This document shows positions 8,234 through 18,022 of a DNA stretch of 64,000 nucleotides, piece by piece. The stretch covers positions 186,001-250,000 of the forward strand of contig NZ_JBHSMT010000029.1 of NCBI RefSeq assembly GCF_042654985.1, read 5' to 3'. Every line of letters starts with the position of its first letter. Within the stretch, counting starts at the first letter, position 1. Below the pieces are notes generated by a model. That model was not told the DNA's origin and did no database searches. It saw only the letters and a list, made by a program, of their open reading frames with translations. Source of the stretch: Paraherbaspirillum soli (lineage in GTDB: Bacteria; Pseudomonadota; Gammaproteobacteria; Burkholderiales; Burkholderiaceae_D). Both the position numbers and the translations under genes were made by a program.

Positions 8234-9444
8234 GGGCTGACACCATGACAGAAGGCACACCAATCGACAATCAACCGAGCGCGGAAGAAAAGACGGGGAT
8301 TTTGCCGTTTACTTCGTCAACGCCTTTCACGATGGGCATCGAGCTGGAACTGCAGCTGGTTAATCGGCGCAATTACAACCTGGCCAGCGACGCGGTGGAC
8401 CTGCTGACCTGGATCGAGCCGCGCGAGTTGCAAAAGCAGATCAAGCTGGAAATGACGCAGGGCATGATCGAGTTGAATTCCGACGTGCATACCCGAGTCG
8501 ATCAATTGATCGAAGAACTAAAAGGCTTGCGGGCAGCCTTGAACAGAGGCGCGCAATACCTGAACATCGACGTCTCAGGCGGCGGCGCGCATCCTTTCCA
8601 ACATTGGAATGAACAACGCATTACGCCCAGCGAGCGCTTTAGTCACCTGCATGAAAAATACGGCTACCTGGCGAAGACCTTCACAGTATTCGGCCAGCAT
8701 ATCCATATCGGGGTGCCGAATGGGGACGATGCGCTGTACCTGACCCACGCGTTTTCGCGATTCGTGCCGCATTTCATTGCGCTGTCGGCGGCCTCGCCGT
8801 TTTATCAAGGCGCGGACACCAAGTTTGCGTCTTCGCGCAGTAATGTGGTGCGCGCATTCCCGTTGTCGGGGACTGCCCCGGTGCTCCATCGGTGGACCGA
8901 TTTCGAAAGCTACTACGATGAATTGCTGCAAATGGGCATCGTCGAAAGCATGAAGGATTTTTATTGGGACATCCGGCCCAAGCCGGAGTACGGCACCGTC
9001 GAAATCCGCGTGTGTGACACGCCATTGACGATTGAACACGCCGCGCACTTGGGATGCTATGCGCAATTGCTGGCGCGCTGGTTGCTGACCGAGAGGCCGT
9101 TTGTCATCAGCGACGATTTTTATCTGCTGTATCAGTACAACCGTTTTGAAGCGAGCCGCTACGGCTTGAAGGGCGCGATTGCATCACATGGCGACACGCC
9201 CGCAAACTCATACAAGCAGCCCATCTACGAACATATTCTGAACCTGCTACAAGATCTACAACGGTATACTCAGAACGATGCCGAACAACTGGCATTGGAT
9301 CGACTGCGCCACATGGCGCGTGAACGCCTGACCGATGCCGACTGGCTCAGGCAGACTTTCGCCCAACGCGGCTCCCTCAATGACATGATGCGGCTGTCGT
9401 CAGAGCTGTGGATGGGGCAAGAGCCGCCACCCTATTTTCAATAA
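8230..9444 (+). CDS. YbdK-family carboxylate-amine ligase
   Basis: An ATP-dependent enzyme of the GCS2 family. E. coli YbdK has weak gamma-glutamyl-cysteine ligase activity. The N-terminal block FTMGIELELQLVNRRNY and the HIHIGVPNGDDAL segment are diagnostic. WDIRPKPEYGTVEIRVCDTP near residue 250 holds the conserved acidic and basic residues of the active site. The ATG at 8230 overlaps the antiporter stop. A second ATG at 8245 (MTEGTP) with GAGG nine bases upstream is an equally good start. The true substrate is uncertain. Confidence 0.88.
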   Translation: MRADTMTEGTPIDNQPSAEEKTGILPFTSSTPFTMGIELELQLVNRRNYNLASDAVDLLTWIEPRELQKQIKLEMTQGMIELNSDVHTRVDQLIEELKGLRAALNRGAQYLNIDVSGGGAHPFQHWNEQRITPSERFSHLHEKYGYLAKTFTVFGQHIHIGVPNGDDALYLTHAFSRFVPHFIALSAASPFYQGADTKFASSRSNVVRAFPLSGTAPVLHRWTDFESYYDELLQMGIVESMKDFYWDIRPKPEYGTVEIRVCDTPLTIEHAAHLGCYAQLLARWLLTERPFVISDDFYLLYQYNRFEASRYGLKGAIASHGDTPANSYKQPIYEHILNLLQDLQRYTQNDAEQLALDRLRHMARERLTDADWLRQTFAQRGSLNDMMRLSSELWMGQEPPPYFQ

Positions 9445-9474
9445 TCCGAATTATTAATTTGCACTAAGCAATCG

Positions 9475-10671
9475 ATGGTAAAACAATTTGATGTCGCCGT
9501 AATCGGCGCCGGCGCGGCCGGCATGATGTGTGCCGCAGTCGCCGGTCAACGAGGAAAAAAAGTCGTCCTGATCGATCACGCCACCAAGCTGGCAGAAAAA
9601 ATCCGCATCTCCGGCGGCGGCCGCTGCAATTTCACCAACGTCACTGCCGGGCCGCAAAATTTCCTGTCGCAAAATCCGCATTTTTGCAAAAGCGCGCTGT
9701 CGCGCTATACCCCGCAAGACTTCATCAGCCTGATGAAACGATATCGGATCGGGTATCACGAAAAACACAAGGGACAGCTGTTCTGCGATGACTCCGCCGA
9801 ACAAATTATTGCCATGTTAAAAGCCGAATGCGATCTCGGCAACGTCAGCTGGCGCATGCCCTGCAGCGTCGCAGCCATTGGCAAAAGTGGCGACCTGTTT
9901 CGAGTCGATTCCAGTGCCGGCGAAATACTCGCAAGCAACGTCGTCATCGCCACCGGCGGTTTGTCCATCCCTAAGATCGGCGCCACCGATTTTGCCTACC
10001 GCATCGCCCGTCAATTTGATTTGCGCTTGATCGAACCGCGACCCGCGTTGGTCCCGCTGACTTTTGATCATGCCGGTTGGCAACCATTCTTGCCGCTCGC
10101 CGGGATCGCGTTGCCGGTTGAAGTACAAACCGGAGAAAAGAAAACGCGCGGCGAATTCAGGGAAGATCTGTTATTCACCCATCGCGGCCTGTCGGGTCCC
10201 GCGATCCTGCAAATTTCCAGTTTCTGGAAGACCGGCACGCCCTTGGTACTCAATCTTTTACCGGAGATCGATGTCGCCGAAACTTTAATCAACGGCAAAA
10301 CATCCATCAAGAAAAACCTCGGCAACCTGTTTGCCCAATGGATGCCGGCACGGCTTGCACATGGTTTGATTGAAGCAAATAAGCTTGACCCGATGGCGCG
10401 CGTCGCCGACACTCCCGACCGCCTGCTGCGAAATTTAGGCGATGCCGTCAACCGCTGGGCCATCGTCCCCAATGGGTCGGAAGGCTATCGCAAAGCCGAA
10501 GTGACTTTGGGCGGAATTGATACAAAGGAACTATCGCAGCAAAGCATGGTCTCCAACAAAGTTCCTGGCATGCATTTCATTGGCGAGGCAGTAGACGTTA
10601 CCGGCTGGCTTGGCGGCTACAACTTTCAATGGGCCTGGGCATCGGCCACTGCCGCCGGCTTAAGCCTTTGA
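9475..10671 (+). CDS. NAD(P)/FAD-dependent oxidoreductase, HI0933/YhiN (BaiN-like) family
   Basis: A cytoplasmic flavoprotein of 398 residues. The N-terminus holds the Rossmann dinucleotide motif VAVIGAGAAGMMCA. It is followed by the family signature KIRISGGGRCNFTN near residue 42. The C-terminus has the second FAD-contact block GMHFIGEAVDVTGWLGGYNFQWAWASA. The family is widespread and its reaction is poorly defined; it has been annotated as aminoacetone oxidase-like or flavin-dependent reductase. It is a single gene, 30 bp after the ligase. I am confident of the family but not of the reaction. Confidence 0.88.
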   Translation: MVKQFDVAVIGAGAAGMMCAAVAGQRGKKVVLIDHATKLAEKIRISGGGRCNFTNVTAGPQNFLSQNPHFCKSALSRYTPQDFISLMKRYRIGYHEKHKGQLFCDDSAEQIIAMLKAECDLGNVSWRMPCSVAAIGKSGDLFRVDSSAGEILASNVVIATGGLSIPKIGATDFAYRIARQFDLRLIEPRPALVPLTFDHAGWQPFLPLAGIALPVEVQTGEKKTRGEFREDLLFTHRGLSGPAILQISSFWKTGTPLVLNLLPEIDVAETLINGKTSIKKNLGNLFAQWMPARLAHGLIEANKLDPMARVADTPDRLLRNLGDAVNRWAIVPNGSEGYRKAEVTLGGIDTKELSQQSMVSNKVPGMHFIGEAVDVTGWLGGYNFQWAWASATAAGLSL

Positions 10672-10774
10672 TCACACCCGTGTAATGACGGGCTTTACCG
10701 TTTGGACCGCCCCTGAATCAATGCTAAAGTTTACGGTTGAATCCGCTACATCAAATTAAAAAATCACTCTTCCC

Positions 10775-11689
10775 ATGCCGAATAACGCTTCAAAAAATGC
10801 TTTAAATCACAATACCGATTCCGCTTTGATTGACGATACAGGATTGATTGATCTTGCCGCGATCTGGAAGATCTTCAAGCGCAACTGGATCGTATTTGTG
10901 TCTTGCATTGTGCTTGCGTTGGCAATTGCAACGGCGCTTTGGTTGTTTGTGCCATCTCAGTGGCAGGCCTCGGCAACTCTGCAAATCGGGCAAATGCCGC
11001 TGCCATCTGCGTCCTCATCGTTTTTTACGCCCACATTGATCGAACTACCGCCGCAGGCTGCCGAGCGTGTGCTTCAGCGTGACACGGAAAACAAAGTGCT
11101 AACTGCTGTGGGCTTGCCACTCGACGATAACGCCGATAATCGTACCCGCCTGCTCCGCAAATCCCTGAAAGCAATCGTAGTAAAAAATACTAACTTTGTG
11201 CAAATCAGCGTTGCGGCTTTTTCCCCGAAAGACGCGAAAACATATCTGGACGCGGCAGCACAAACCCTGATCGAATTACATAACCAACGCATGGCTCCAT
11301 TGGTGAAGAACCTGGACCAAAGGCTAGACAACAACGCGCGCCAAATGACCGAAGCCAAGGCCGAACGCGGTCGCCTCGAGACCGCATTGGCCAGTGCAAA
11401 CGAATCGAAAAGCGGGGCTCAGTTTGCCCCAAGCGTTATCGCCATCAATTTGCTGGCAAAACAGGATGAGCAAATACGCAACCTGACCGCTGAGCGCGCG
11501 CCAATGATAGACCTTCGCACGCCGACCAACACCTTTCCAACTTCGGTGATTGATTCTGCCTTCGTTCCTGACAGCCCATATTTTCCAAAGCTCCCACTAT
11601 TCCTGATCGTTGGGCTCATTCTTGGAGGAGCCTTCGGCGCCTTGCTGGCTCTGTATCGCGACCGCCAGCGCGAAGAAATATTGCCCTGA
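10775..11689 (+). CDS. Wzz/chain-length-determinant-like inner-membrane protein
   Basis: A 304-residue protein with the polysaccharide co-polymerase layout. It has a short cytoplasmic N-terminus, a first transmembrane helix (about residues 37-58, WIVFVSCIVLALAIATALWL), a long periplasmic part with coiled-coil character (residues 170-230) and a second helix near the C-terminus (about residues 274-293). The LAAIWKIFKRNWI segment before the first helix is typical of Wzz/FepE/Etk N-termini. There is no kinase domain and no polysaccharide gene next to it, so it probably serves a locus elsewhere. A Pro-rich motif precedes the second helix, as in the family. Confidence 0.72.
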   Translation: MPNNASKNALNHNTDSALIDDTGLIDLAAIWKIFKRNWIVFVSCIVLALAIATALWLFVPSQWQASATLQIGQMPLPSASSSFFTPTLIELPPQAAERVLQRDTENKVLTAVGLPLDDNADNRTRLLRKSLKAIVVKNTNFVQISVAAFSPKDAKTYLDAAAQTLIELHNQRMAPLVKNLDQRLDNNARQMTEAKAERGRLETALASANESKSGAQFAPSVIAINLLAKQDEQIRNLTAERAPMIDLRTPTNTFPTSVIDSAFVPDSPYFPKLPLFLIVGLILGGAFGALLALYRDRQREEILP

Positions 11690-11746
11690 GTATTTCGAGA
11701 AATGTTGCAGATATGCGCCAATATTCATTTAGGGCGGCGATAGCAC

Positions 11747-11775
11747 TTCCTTTTATTGGCTTTCCTCGCTATAAT
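11747..11775 (+). promoter_or_regulatory. Putative sigma-70 promoter of rpsU
   Basis: A perfect -10 box TATAAT is at 11770-11775. A weak -35 (TTCCTT, 11747-11752) is 17 bp upstream. The start of transcription would fall near 11782, about 30 bases before the rpsU ATG at 11812. Confidence 0.5.
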
Positions 11776-11811
11776 CGCCCTCTTCCCTTTACCAACTTGG
11801 TTTGAATTCAC

Positions 11812-12024
11812 ATGACCACAATTCGTCTTAAAGAAAACGAGCCGTTCGAAGTCGCCATGCGTCGCTTCAAGCGTACTATTGAAAAAACTGGCCTGCTGAC
11901 CGAGTTGCGCGCACGCGAGTTTTACGAGAAACCAACAGCCGAGCGCAAGCGCAAGCTCGCAGCTGCTGTGAAGCGTCATTACAAACGCATCCGCAGCCAG
12001 CAATTGCCGAAAAAGCTGTACTGA
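11812..12024 (+). CDS. rpsU: 30S ribosomal protein S21
   Basis: A 70-residue basic protein with the typical S21 sequence (MTTIRLKENEPFEVAMRRFKR, then an Arg/Lys-rich tail RKLAAAVKRHYKRIRSQ). It binds near the 3' end of 16S rRNA and helps initiation. It heads the rpsU-yqeY-dnaG-rpoD block. No Shine-Dalgarno sequence is visible before the ATG (the preceding 20 bases lack a GGAG-like stretch), which is notable for a highly expressed ribosomal gene. A terminator hairpin follows. Confidence 0.97.
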   Translation: MTTIRLKENEPFEVAMRRFKRTIEKTGLLTELRAREFYEKPTAERKRKLAAAVKRHYKRIRSQQLPKKLY

Positions 12025-12063
12025 TTCTTCGCCGCACTTAGTGCGGTTGACTAGGTAGAGTTA

Positions 12064-12101
12064 CAAACCCGCTCCGGTGCTGTTCCGCGGCGGGTTTTGC
12101 C
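12064..12101 (+). terminator. Rho-independent terminator after rpsU
   Basis: A hairpin with arms AAACCCGC and GCGGGTTT about 14 bases apart, ending in a short T-run. It lies 40 bp after the rpsU stop. It would allow rpsU to be expressed at a higher level than the downstream genes. Confidence 0.65.
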
Positions 12102-12269
12102 GTTTATCTGCTGGAGCGATATACTGCAGCACCCGAGAATAAATCCAATTTTCATTTCACACGCTTCCAGCACCCTTCGTACAACACACGGCTGCCGCAA
12201 TCCGCGCCTGACCAGACAATCCGTCATTTTTGCTTCTTCTATAACGAAAAACACCACCTGGAGAATTTC

Positions 12270-12719
12270 ATGGGCTTGAAAGAACAGATTACCGAAGATA
12301 TGAAGGCCGCGATGCGCGCCAAAGATACCGCGAAACTGAGCGCCATCCGCCTGATCACTGCGGCGATGAAGCAAAAAGAAGTCGATGAGCGAATTGAATT
12401 AAACGACACGCATGTGCTTGCCATCATCGAAAAAATGATCAAGCAACGCAAGGATTCAATCAGCCAATTTGAAGCCGGCGGACGCCAGGATCTGGCAGAT
12501 ATCGAAAAAGCCGAGCTGACCATTCTTTCCACCTACATGCCGGCCGGCTTATCCGAAGCCGAAATCCAGGCAGAAGTAACCAGCGCAATCACCGCCAGCG
12601 GCGCCGCCGGCCCGCAGGATATGGGCAAAGTCATGGCGATCTTGAAGCCAAAACTAGCGGGCCGAGCCGACATGGGAGTGGTCTCGGCATTAATCAAATC
12701 GGCACTAACCAAGGCCTGA
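12270..12719 (+). CDS. GatB/YqeY domain-containing protein
   Basis: A 149-residue helical protein of the YqeY family, related to the tail domain of the amidotransferase subunit GatB. Family-typical blocks are LKEQITEDMKAAMRAKDTAKLSAIRLI at the start, EKAELTILSTYMPAGLSEAEI in the middle and MGKVMAILKPKLAGRADMGVVSALIK at the end. It is always seen beside rpsU and dnaG in many proteobacteria. The role is presumed to be tRNA-related but is not proven. A GGAG seven bases upstream supports the ATG. Confidence 0.92.
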   Translation: MGLKEQITEDMKAAMRAKDTAKLSAIRLITAAMKQKEVDERIELNDTHVLAIIEKMIKQRKDSISQFEAGGRQDLADIEKAELTILSTYMPAGLSEAEIQAEVTSAITASGAAGPQDMGKVMAILKPKLAGRADMGVVSALIKSALTKA

Positions 12720-12763
12720 CCATCTACCATGCTCGACATTGCGCGCATTGTTGCTAAGTCTTT

Positions 12764-14560
12764 GTGATCCCACAATCCTTTATACAAGACCTGCTTAACC
12801 GCATCGACATTGTCGACGTGGTGGGCCGGTACGTCCAATTAAAAAAGGGCGGCGCGAACCTGATGGGCTTATGCCCGTTTCACAATGAAAAGTCGCCCAG
12901 CTTTACGGTAAGTCCTACCAAGCAGTTTTATCACTGCTTCGGTTGCGGTGCGCATGGCACCGCCATCGGGTTTCTGATCGAATATTCCGGCCTCGGATTT
13001 GTCGAAGCAGTGAAGGATCTGGCGCAAGGCGTCGGCATGGCCGTGCCGGACAACGACCACAAGATTCCGCCCGCTCAGCGCGCCGAACACCAGGCAAAAA
13101 GTCTGGCGCTGTCCGATGCAATGAACGCCGCATGCGAGTTTTATCGGCAGCAGTTGCGCCACGCACCACATGCTGTCGACTATTTGAAGGGACGTGGACT
13201 TACCGGCGAAATCGCCGCCAGGTTCGGCCTCGGCTATTCGCCGGATAACTGGGATAGCTTGCGCAAAGTATTCCCTGATTATGAAGTTACTGCGCTGGTC
13301 GAAGCCGGGCTTGTTATCGATCGCACCGATGAAGATGGCAATAATCGCAAACGCTACGACCGCTTTCGCGATCGCATCATGTTCCCGATCCGCAATACCA
13401 AGGGGCAAGTCATTGGTTTCGGCGGCCGCGTGCTGGACGGCGGCGAACCGAAATACTTGAATTCGCCAGAAACACCCTTATTTCAGAAGGGCAGCGAGCT
13501 GTATGGCTTGTTCGAAGCGCGCCAGTCGATTCGAGACGCCGGTTATGTCCTGGTGACCGAAGGCTACATGGACGTGGTGGCGTTGGCCCAACTGGGATTC
13601 CCTCAAGCGGTAGCCACACTGGGAACAGCCTGCACCCCGACCCATGTGCATAAACTGTTGCGCCAAACGGATCAAGTTGTGTTCAGTTTCGATGGCGATC
13701 GCGCCGGCCGGAAAGCTGCGCGACGCGCGCTGGATGCCTGCTTGCCGCATGCAACTGACGATAAAGTGATCAAATTCCTGTTTTTACCGCAGGAGCACGA
13801 TCCCGATAGTTTTGTTCGAGAAGCAGGAGCCGAAGCGTTTGAACAGCGAATTCACGACGCCATGCCGCTGTCGCAATTTTTATTGAACGAGGTCACCGCA
13901 GAAGTAGAGTTGAGTACGCCTGAAGGTCGTGCGCGAGCGCAATTTGATGCCAAGCCTTTGCTACAGGCAATGCCGCCATCGTCATTGCGACTGCAAATCG
14001 TGCGCGGCCTGGCGCAGTTGACGCAATCGACAGCGGACGAAATCGAATCATTGTTTGAATTAGCCAAACCCATTGCGCGCACCCGGCTGGCGCCGCCACG
14101 CAGCAATCGCCCGGCCCCGGTGGGATTGGAACGGCAGATCATCCGCTTGCTGGTAGCACACCCGGCATTCGCGTCGGAACTGGATGAAGCCGCCTTGTCA
14201 GCGGTTGCGCACTTCGCACCGGACCGCGCTGAAATGCTGGCGCAATTGATTGCCGCGAGTCAGGCGATGGGCGAGCAGGCCAACTTCGCGACGCTGGCAG
14301 AGCATTTACGCGAAAGCGGCGCGGATTTTGAGTCGCTGATAGCTGAAATCGCAGCCGAGTCGGAATCCGAACCCGAAGCAGCTCGACTGGAACTGGCGGG
14401 AGCAATTCGGCAGACTAAAATGAAGATATTAAGAAATGAGATAGATCAGCTGGCCGCAACCGGACTAGGCACTGAAGAAGCGCACAAGCGCTTTCGGGAG
14501 CTGATGCAACAGCAGGAACAGTTACGTCGAGAAGCCGAAGCAGAAACCGCTTTGCGCTGA
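12764..14560 (+). CDS. dnaG: DNA primase
   Basis: DnaG makes RNA primers at the replication fork. The N-terminal zinc ribbon is seen as LCPFHNEKSPSF and CFGCGAHG (residues 37-65). The catalytic core follows, with the TOPRIM motif VTEGYMDVVAL near residue 263 and the acidic FDGDRAGRKAARRA near residue 310. The C-terminal helicase-binding domain occupies roughly the last 150 residues. Its 598-residue length is normal. The start is a GTG at 12764 with no strong Shine-Dalgarno, chosen because MIPQSFIQDLLNRIDIVDVV is the conserved DnaG start. Confidence 0.97.
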   Translation: MIPQSFIQDLLNRIDIVDVVGRYVQLKKGGANLMGLCPFHNEKSPSFTVSPTKQFYHCFGCGAHGTAIGFLIEYSGLGFVEAVKDLAQGVGMAVPDNDHKIPPAQRAEHQAKSLALSDAMNAACEFYRQQLRHAPHAVDYLKGRGLTGEIAARFGLGYSPDNWDSLRKVFPDYEVTALVEAGLVIDRTDEDGNNRKRYDRFRDRIMFPIRNTKGQVIGFGGRVLDGGEPKYLNSPETPLFQKGSELYGLFEARQSIRDAGYVLVTEGYMDVVALAQLGFPQAVATLGTACTPTHVHKLLRQTDQVVFSFDGDRAGRKAARRALDACLPHATDDKVIKFLFLPQEHDPDSFVREAGAEAFEQRIHDAMPLSQFLLNEVTAEVELSTPEGRARAQFDAKPLLQAMPPSSLRLQIVRGLAQLTQSTADEIESLFELAKPIARTRLAPPRSNRPAPVGLERQIIRLLVAHPAFASELDEAALSAVAHFAPDRAEMLAQLIAASQAMGEQANFATLAEHLRESGADFESLIAEIAAESESEPEAARLELAGAIRQTKMKILRNEIDQLAATGLGTEEAHKRFRELMQQQEQLRREAEAETALR

Positions 14561-14631
14561 AACGAGGCAGGAAAAGCGACCTCCCGGGCCATCAAAGAGG
14601 AGAATCCGGCCGCACGGCGAAACCGCTTGAA

Positions 14632-14661
14632 TTGGAGGAAAGCGCCTCCATATGTTATAAT
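14632..14661 (+). promoter_or_regulatory. Putative extended -10 promoter upstream of rpoD
   Basis: An extended -10 box (TGTTATAAT, with TATAAT at 14656-14661) has a weak -35 (TTGGAG, 14632-14637) 18 bp upstream. The -35 overlaps a small GGAGG/CCTCC inverted repeat. It would give an rpoD transcript with a leader of about 200 bases. The rest of the 312-bp dnaG-rpoD gap (14561-14872) holds no gene that I can support. Confidence 0.55.
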
Positions 14662-14872
14662 TAAAAGCTTTAGATTCAACGCCTTAGAGCATCCAGGTTA
14701 GACGTTGAATTGACAGCGGAAGATTGTTTTGAGATAGGAACGAAATTGAGGTATAGCGCGTAGGTGGCTCTGCTGGCAATTTAAGCTTGTCAAAAGTTGA
14801 ACGGTCAGAGTACAGGCAATAGCATCATAAAGCATCGCGCAAATCAGTGTAACCAGATTGGTAGTTGATTCC

Positions 14873-17425
14873 ATGGCGAACGCAATGAAGAAATCCGCGA
14901 AACCCCTGACACTTTCCGTGAAAAATGCAAAACCTGTGGCGGCCAAGTCTGCTGACTCTTCCTCGACGGCGAAGTCCGCTTTAAAAAAACCGTCCGCTGC
15001 GAGATCGCACGGCAAAGCATCGGAAAAATCTCCTGCCAAAGCCGTAACCAGGCCTGCTACCAAAAAAGTAGTGCCTCAAGTAGCTGCCAAAATTGCTTCC
15101 AAGGCAGCGTCTAAAGCAACTGCAACGACCACGAATAAAAGTGCATCAAGAACTGTTGCAAAACCAGTATCTGTGAAATCGAAAGCCCCTGTGACAAACA
15201 AGAAACCCGAACTCAAAGTCGTCAAATCATCCAAAAATGTCGCTGCAGCCGCCGCCAAAGCGGACGTGAGCGTGATGATTGGATCAGGCGTAAGTCAAAC
15301 CACGGATGCCGCAACATTGGCGGCGATTGATACTTCCGGCTACATTCTGCCGTCGGTCAAGGTGCCCGGACGTCGTGGTCGCAAGCCAAAAGAGTTTCAG
15401 CCCGAGAACGACGAAGTCGCGGCACTGAACGCGGTCGAGCGGGCCGAACTGAAGGCGGTCGACAAAGCCAAGGCGAAAGATCGCAAAGCCAAAGAAAAGG
15501 CATTGCTGAAGGATGCCTTCTCGTCCGACACCGAGGCCAGCGAGGAAGAACTCGAAGCGCGTCGTCAAAAGCTCAAGACCTTGATCAAGATGGGCAAGGA
15601 GCGCGGCTTCCTGACCTTTTCGGAAATCAACGATCACCTGCCTGAAAACATTATCGATCCGGAAGCCATCGAAGGCATCATCGGTACTTTCAGCGACATG
15701 GGCATCGCGGTTTACGAACAAGCGCCAGATGCGGAAACCCTGCTGCTGTCCGACAACGTCGCCACGGTTGCCAGCGATGATGATGCGGAAGCGGCGGCGG
15801 AAGCTGCGCTGTCGACGGTCGACTCCGACTTTGGCCGCACCACCGATCCGGTCCGCATGTACATGCGTGAAATGGGTTCGGTTGAGTTGTTGACGCGCGA
15901 AGGCGAAATCGAAATCGCCAAGCGTATCGAAGATGGCCTGAAGGATATGATCCAGGCGATTTCCGCATGCCCGACAACGATTGCAGAAATTTTGCTGACC
16001 GCCGACCGGATCGCCAAGGACGAAATCAAGATCGACGAAATAGTCGATGGCCTGGTCGACCCGAATCAGTCGGACGAGCAATTGGCTGCCAGCGCGGCAG
16101 CGCCCGCCGACGACGACGGCGATGAAGAGGACGAAGAGGAAGAAGAAGGCGAAGAAGAGGATGAAGGCAGCTCGACATCCGGCGCCGCCGGCTTCTCGGC
16201 AGAACAGCTGGAACAGCTGAAGCGCGATGCACTGGCCAAGTTTGAAACCATCTCCAGCCAGTTCGACAAGATGCGCAAGTCTTTCGAAAAAGAAGGCTAC
16301 AACTCGAAGCCCTATATCAAAGCGCAGGAAATCATTTCCAATGAATTGCTGGGCATTCGCTTTACCGCCAAAGTAGTCGAAAAGCTGTGCGACACATTGC
16401 GCGGTCAAGTGGATGAAGTGCGTCAGATCGAACGCCAGATCCTGGATGTCGCGGTCAATAAATGCGGCATGCCGCGCCTGCATTTCATCAAGGTTTTCCC
16501 AGGCAACGAAACCAACCTGGACTGGGTCAACGGCGAAGTCGACGGCAACCACGCATACAGCACCGTGCTGAGCCGGAACGTTCCAGCGGTTAAAGAGTTG
16601 CAACAGCGTTTGATCGACCTGCAAGCGCGCGTCGTGTTGCCGCTGCCGGATTTGCGCGGCATCAACAAGAAGATGGGCGCCGGCGAAAAGAAAGCGCGCA
16701 TGGCCAAGCGCGAAATGACAGAAGCCAACTTGCGGCTGGTGATTTCGATCGCTAAAAAGTACACCAATCGCGGTCTGCAATTCCTCGACTTGATCCAGGA
16801 AGGCAACATCGGCTTGATGAAAGCGGTCGACAAGTTTGAATATCGTCGCGGTTATAAATTCTCGACCTACGCCACCTGGTGGATCCGTCAGGCCATCACT
16901 CGTTCGATCGCCGATCAGGCGCGCACCATCCGGATTCCGGTGCACATGATCGAGACAATCAACAAGATGAACCGCATCTCGCGTCAGATCTTGCAGGAAA
17001 CCGGCGCCGAGCCGGATCCGGCAACGCTCGCGATCAAGATGGAAATGCCGGAAGACAAAATCCGCAAGATCATGAAGATCGCCAAAGAACCGATTTCGAT
17101 GGAAACACCGATCGGCGACGACGACGACTCTCATCTGGGCGATTTCATCGAGGACAACAACACGCTGGCGCCGGCAGATGCGGCGCTGCATGCATCGATG
17201 CGCGGTGTGGTGAAAGATATCCTGGATTCGTTGACCCCGCGCGAAGCCAAGGTATTGCGCATGCGCTTCGGGATTGAAATGTCGACCGACCATACGCTGG
17301 AAGAAGTCGGCAAACAGTTCGATGTCACGCGCGAGCGGATCCGTCAAATAGAAGCCAAGGCACTGCGCAAGCTGCGTCACCCTTCTCGCTCCGACAAATT
17401 GAAGAGCTTCCTGGAAGGTAACTAA
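14873..17425 (+). CDS. rpoD: RNA polymerase primary sigma factor sigma-70
   Basis: The housekeeping sigma factor, 850 residues from the ATG at 14873. The first 190 residues are low-complexity Lys/Ala/Ser-rich, like histone H1, before region 1.1 (LKTLIKMGKERGFLTFSEINDHLP). Region 1.2 follows (DPVRMYMREMGSVELLTREGEIEIAKRIEDG). The non-conserved region contains an acidic run (DDDGDEEDEEEEEGEEEDEG). Regions 2-4 are intact: FSTYATWWIRQAITRSI for 2.3-2.4, and the 4.2 helix-turn-helix TLEEVGKQFDVTRERIRQIEAKALRKLRHP. A TTG five codons upstream is in frame but less likely as the start. Long basic tails occur in other Burkholderiales RpoD proteins. Confidence 0.97.
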   Translation: MANAMKKSAKPLTLSVKNAKPVAAKSADSSSTAKSALKKPSAARSHGKASEKSPAKAVTRPATKKVVPQVAAKIASKAASKATATTTNKSASRTVAKPVSVKSKAPVTNKKPELKVVKSSKNVAAAAAKADVSVMIGSGVSQTTDAATLAAIDTSGYILPSVKVPGRRGRKPKEFQPENDEVAALNAVERAELKAVDKAKAKDRKAKEKALLKDAFSSDTEASEEELEARRQKLKTLIKMGKERGFLTFSEINDHLPENIIDPEAIEGIIGTFSDMGIAVYEQAPDAETLLLSDNVATVASDDDAEAAAEAALSTVDSDFGRTTDPVRMYMREMGSVELLTREGEIEIAKRIEDGLKDMIQAISACPTTIAEILLTADRIAKDEIKIDEIVDGLVDPNQSDEQLAASAAAPADDDGDEEDEEEEEGEEEDEGSSTSGAAGFSAEQLEQLKRDALAKFETISSQFDKMRKSFEKEGYNSKPYIKAQEIISNELLGIRFTAKVVEKLCDTLRGQVDEVRQIERQILDVAVNKCGMPRLHFIKVFPGNETNLDWVNGEVDGNHAYSTVLSRNVPAVKELQQRLIDLQARVVLPLPDLRGINKKMGAGEKKARMAKREMTEANLRLVISIAKKYTNRGLQFLDLIQEGNIGLMKAVDKFEYRRGYKFSTYATWWIRQAITRSIADQARTIRIPVHMIETINKMNRISRQILQETGAEPDPATLAIKMEMPEDKIRKIMKIAKEPISMETPIGDDDDSHLGDFIEDNNTLAPADAALHASMRGVVKDILDSLTPREAKVLRMRFGIEMSTDHTLEEVGKQFDVTRERIRQIEAKALRKLRHPSRSDKLKSFLEGN

Positions 17426-17533
17426 GTTAGCCGGCGAGTCAATCGGCAATTATTTGATAGGCTCGCCAAACTTCCACTACCTTTCTAGCAAGTATTTTTC
17501 TATAATACGAAACTTGCCTGCATTGAAGGAATT

Positions 17534-17612
<79 letters not shown>

Positions 17613-17628
17613 GAATTTAGTAATACAA

Positions 17629-17662
17629 AAGCCACTTACAGCAATGTGAGTGGCTTTTTTGT
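17629..17662 (+). terminator. Rho-independent terminator after tRNA-Ile2
   Basis: A hairpin with arms AAAGCCACT and AGTGGCTTT is followed by a T-run (TTTTTTG). It lies about 20 bp after the tRNA 3' end and closes that transcript. Confidence 0.8.
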
Positions 17663-18022
17663 TGTCAGGGCTGCGTGTTTTTCTACCATTACCGCCGACG
17701 CCAAGCATCTTGCGATCGAGCCCTTCGGCTTTGCATTTTCCTCCTCAAACCATCCCCAGCCTGCATTACTGACCTATAGCGAACGGATCCGAGCGCCACA
17801 TCCCCTGTGCTTTCTACCAGTATTTGCATTCGCTCTTCAATGCGAGCATGTGTTCGCTTGCGAATGCAGAACACAAATCCCCCCTACCGAACACGTCGGC
17901 GACCGTTGTTATCTTATTGAAAACATTATTGCCATTTATTAAGTACGATGGCAAACTTGCTAGCCAATCGCAGCATCCTCCAGACTTGTCTTCCTGCTTA
18001 ATTCCACATTCGGGAGCACGTA
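17663..18022. other. Intergenic stretch without a supported gene
   Basis: This 360-bp stretch lies between the tRNA terminator and the nicotinamidase gene. Short open frames exist on both strands, but none has a ribosome-binding site and recognisable protein character. The segment 17920-17960 is AT-rich and may hold the promoter of the next gene. GGAG lies about eight bases before the ATG at 18023. Confidence 0.4.

Noticed and set aside
15284..17449. Long antisense open frame across rpoD
   Set aside because: It arises from codon bias in rpoD; no family resemblance and no ribosome-binding site.
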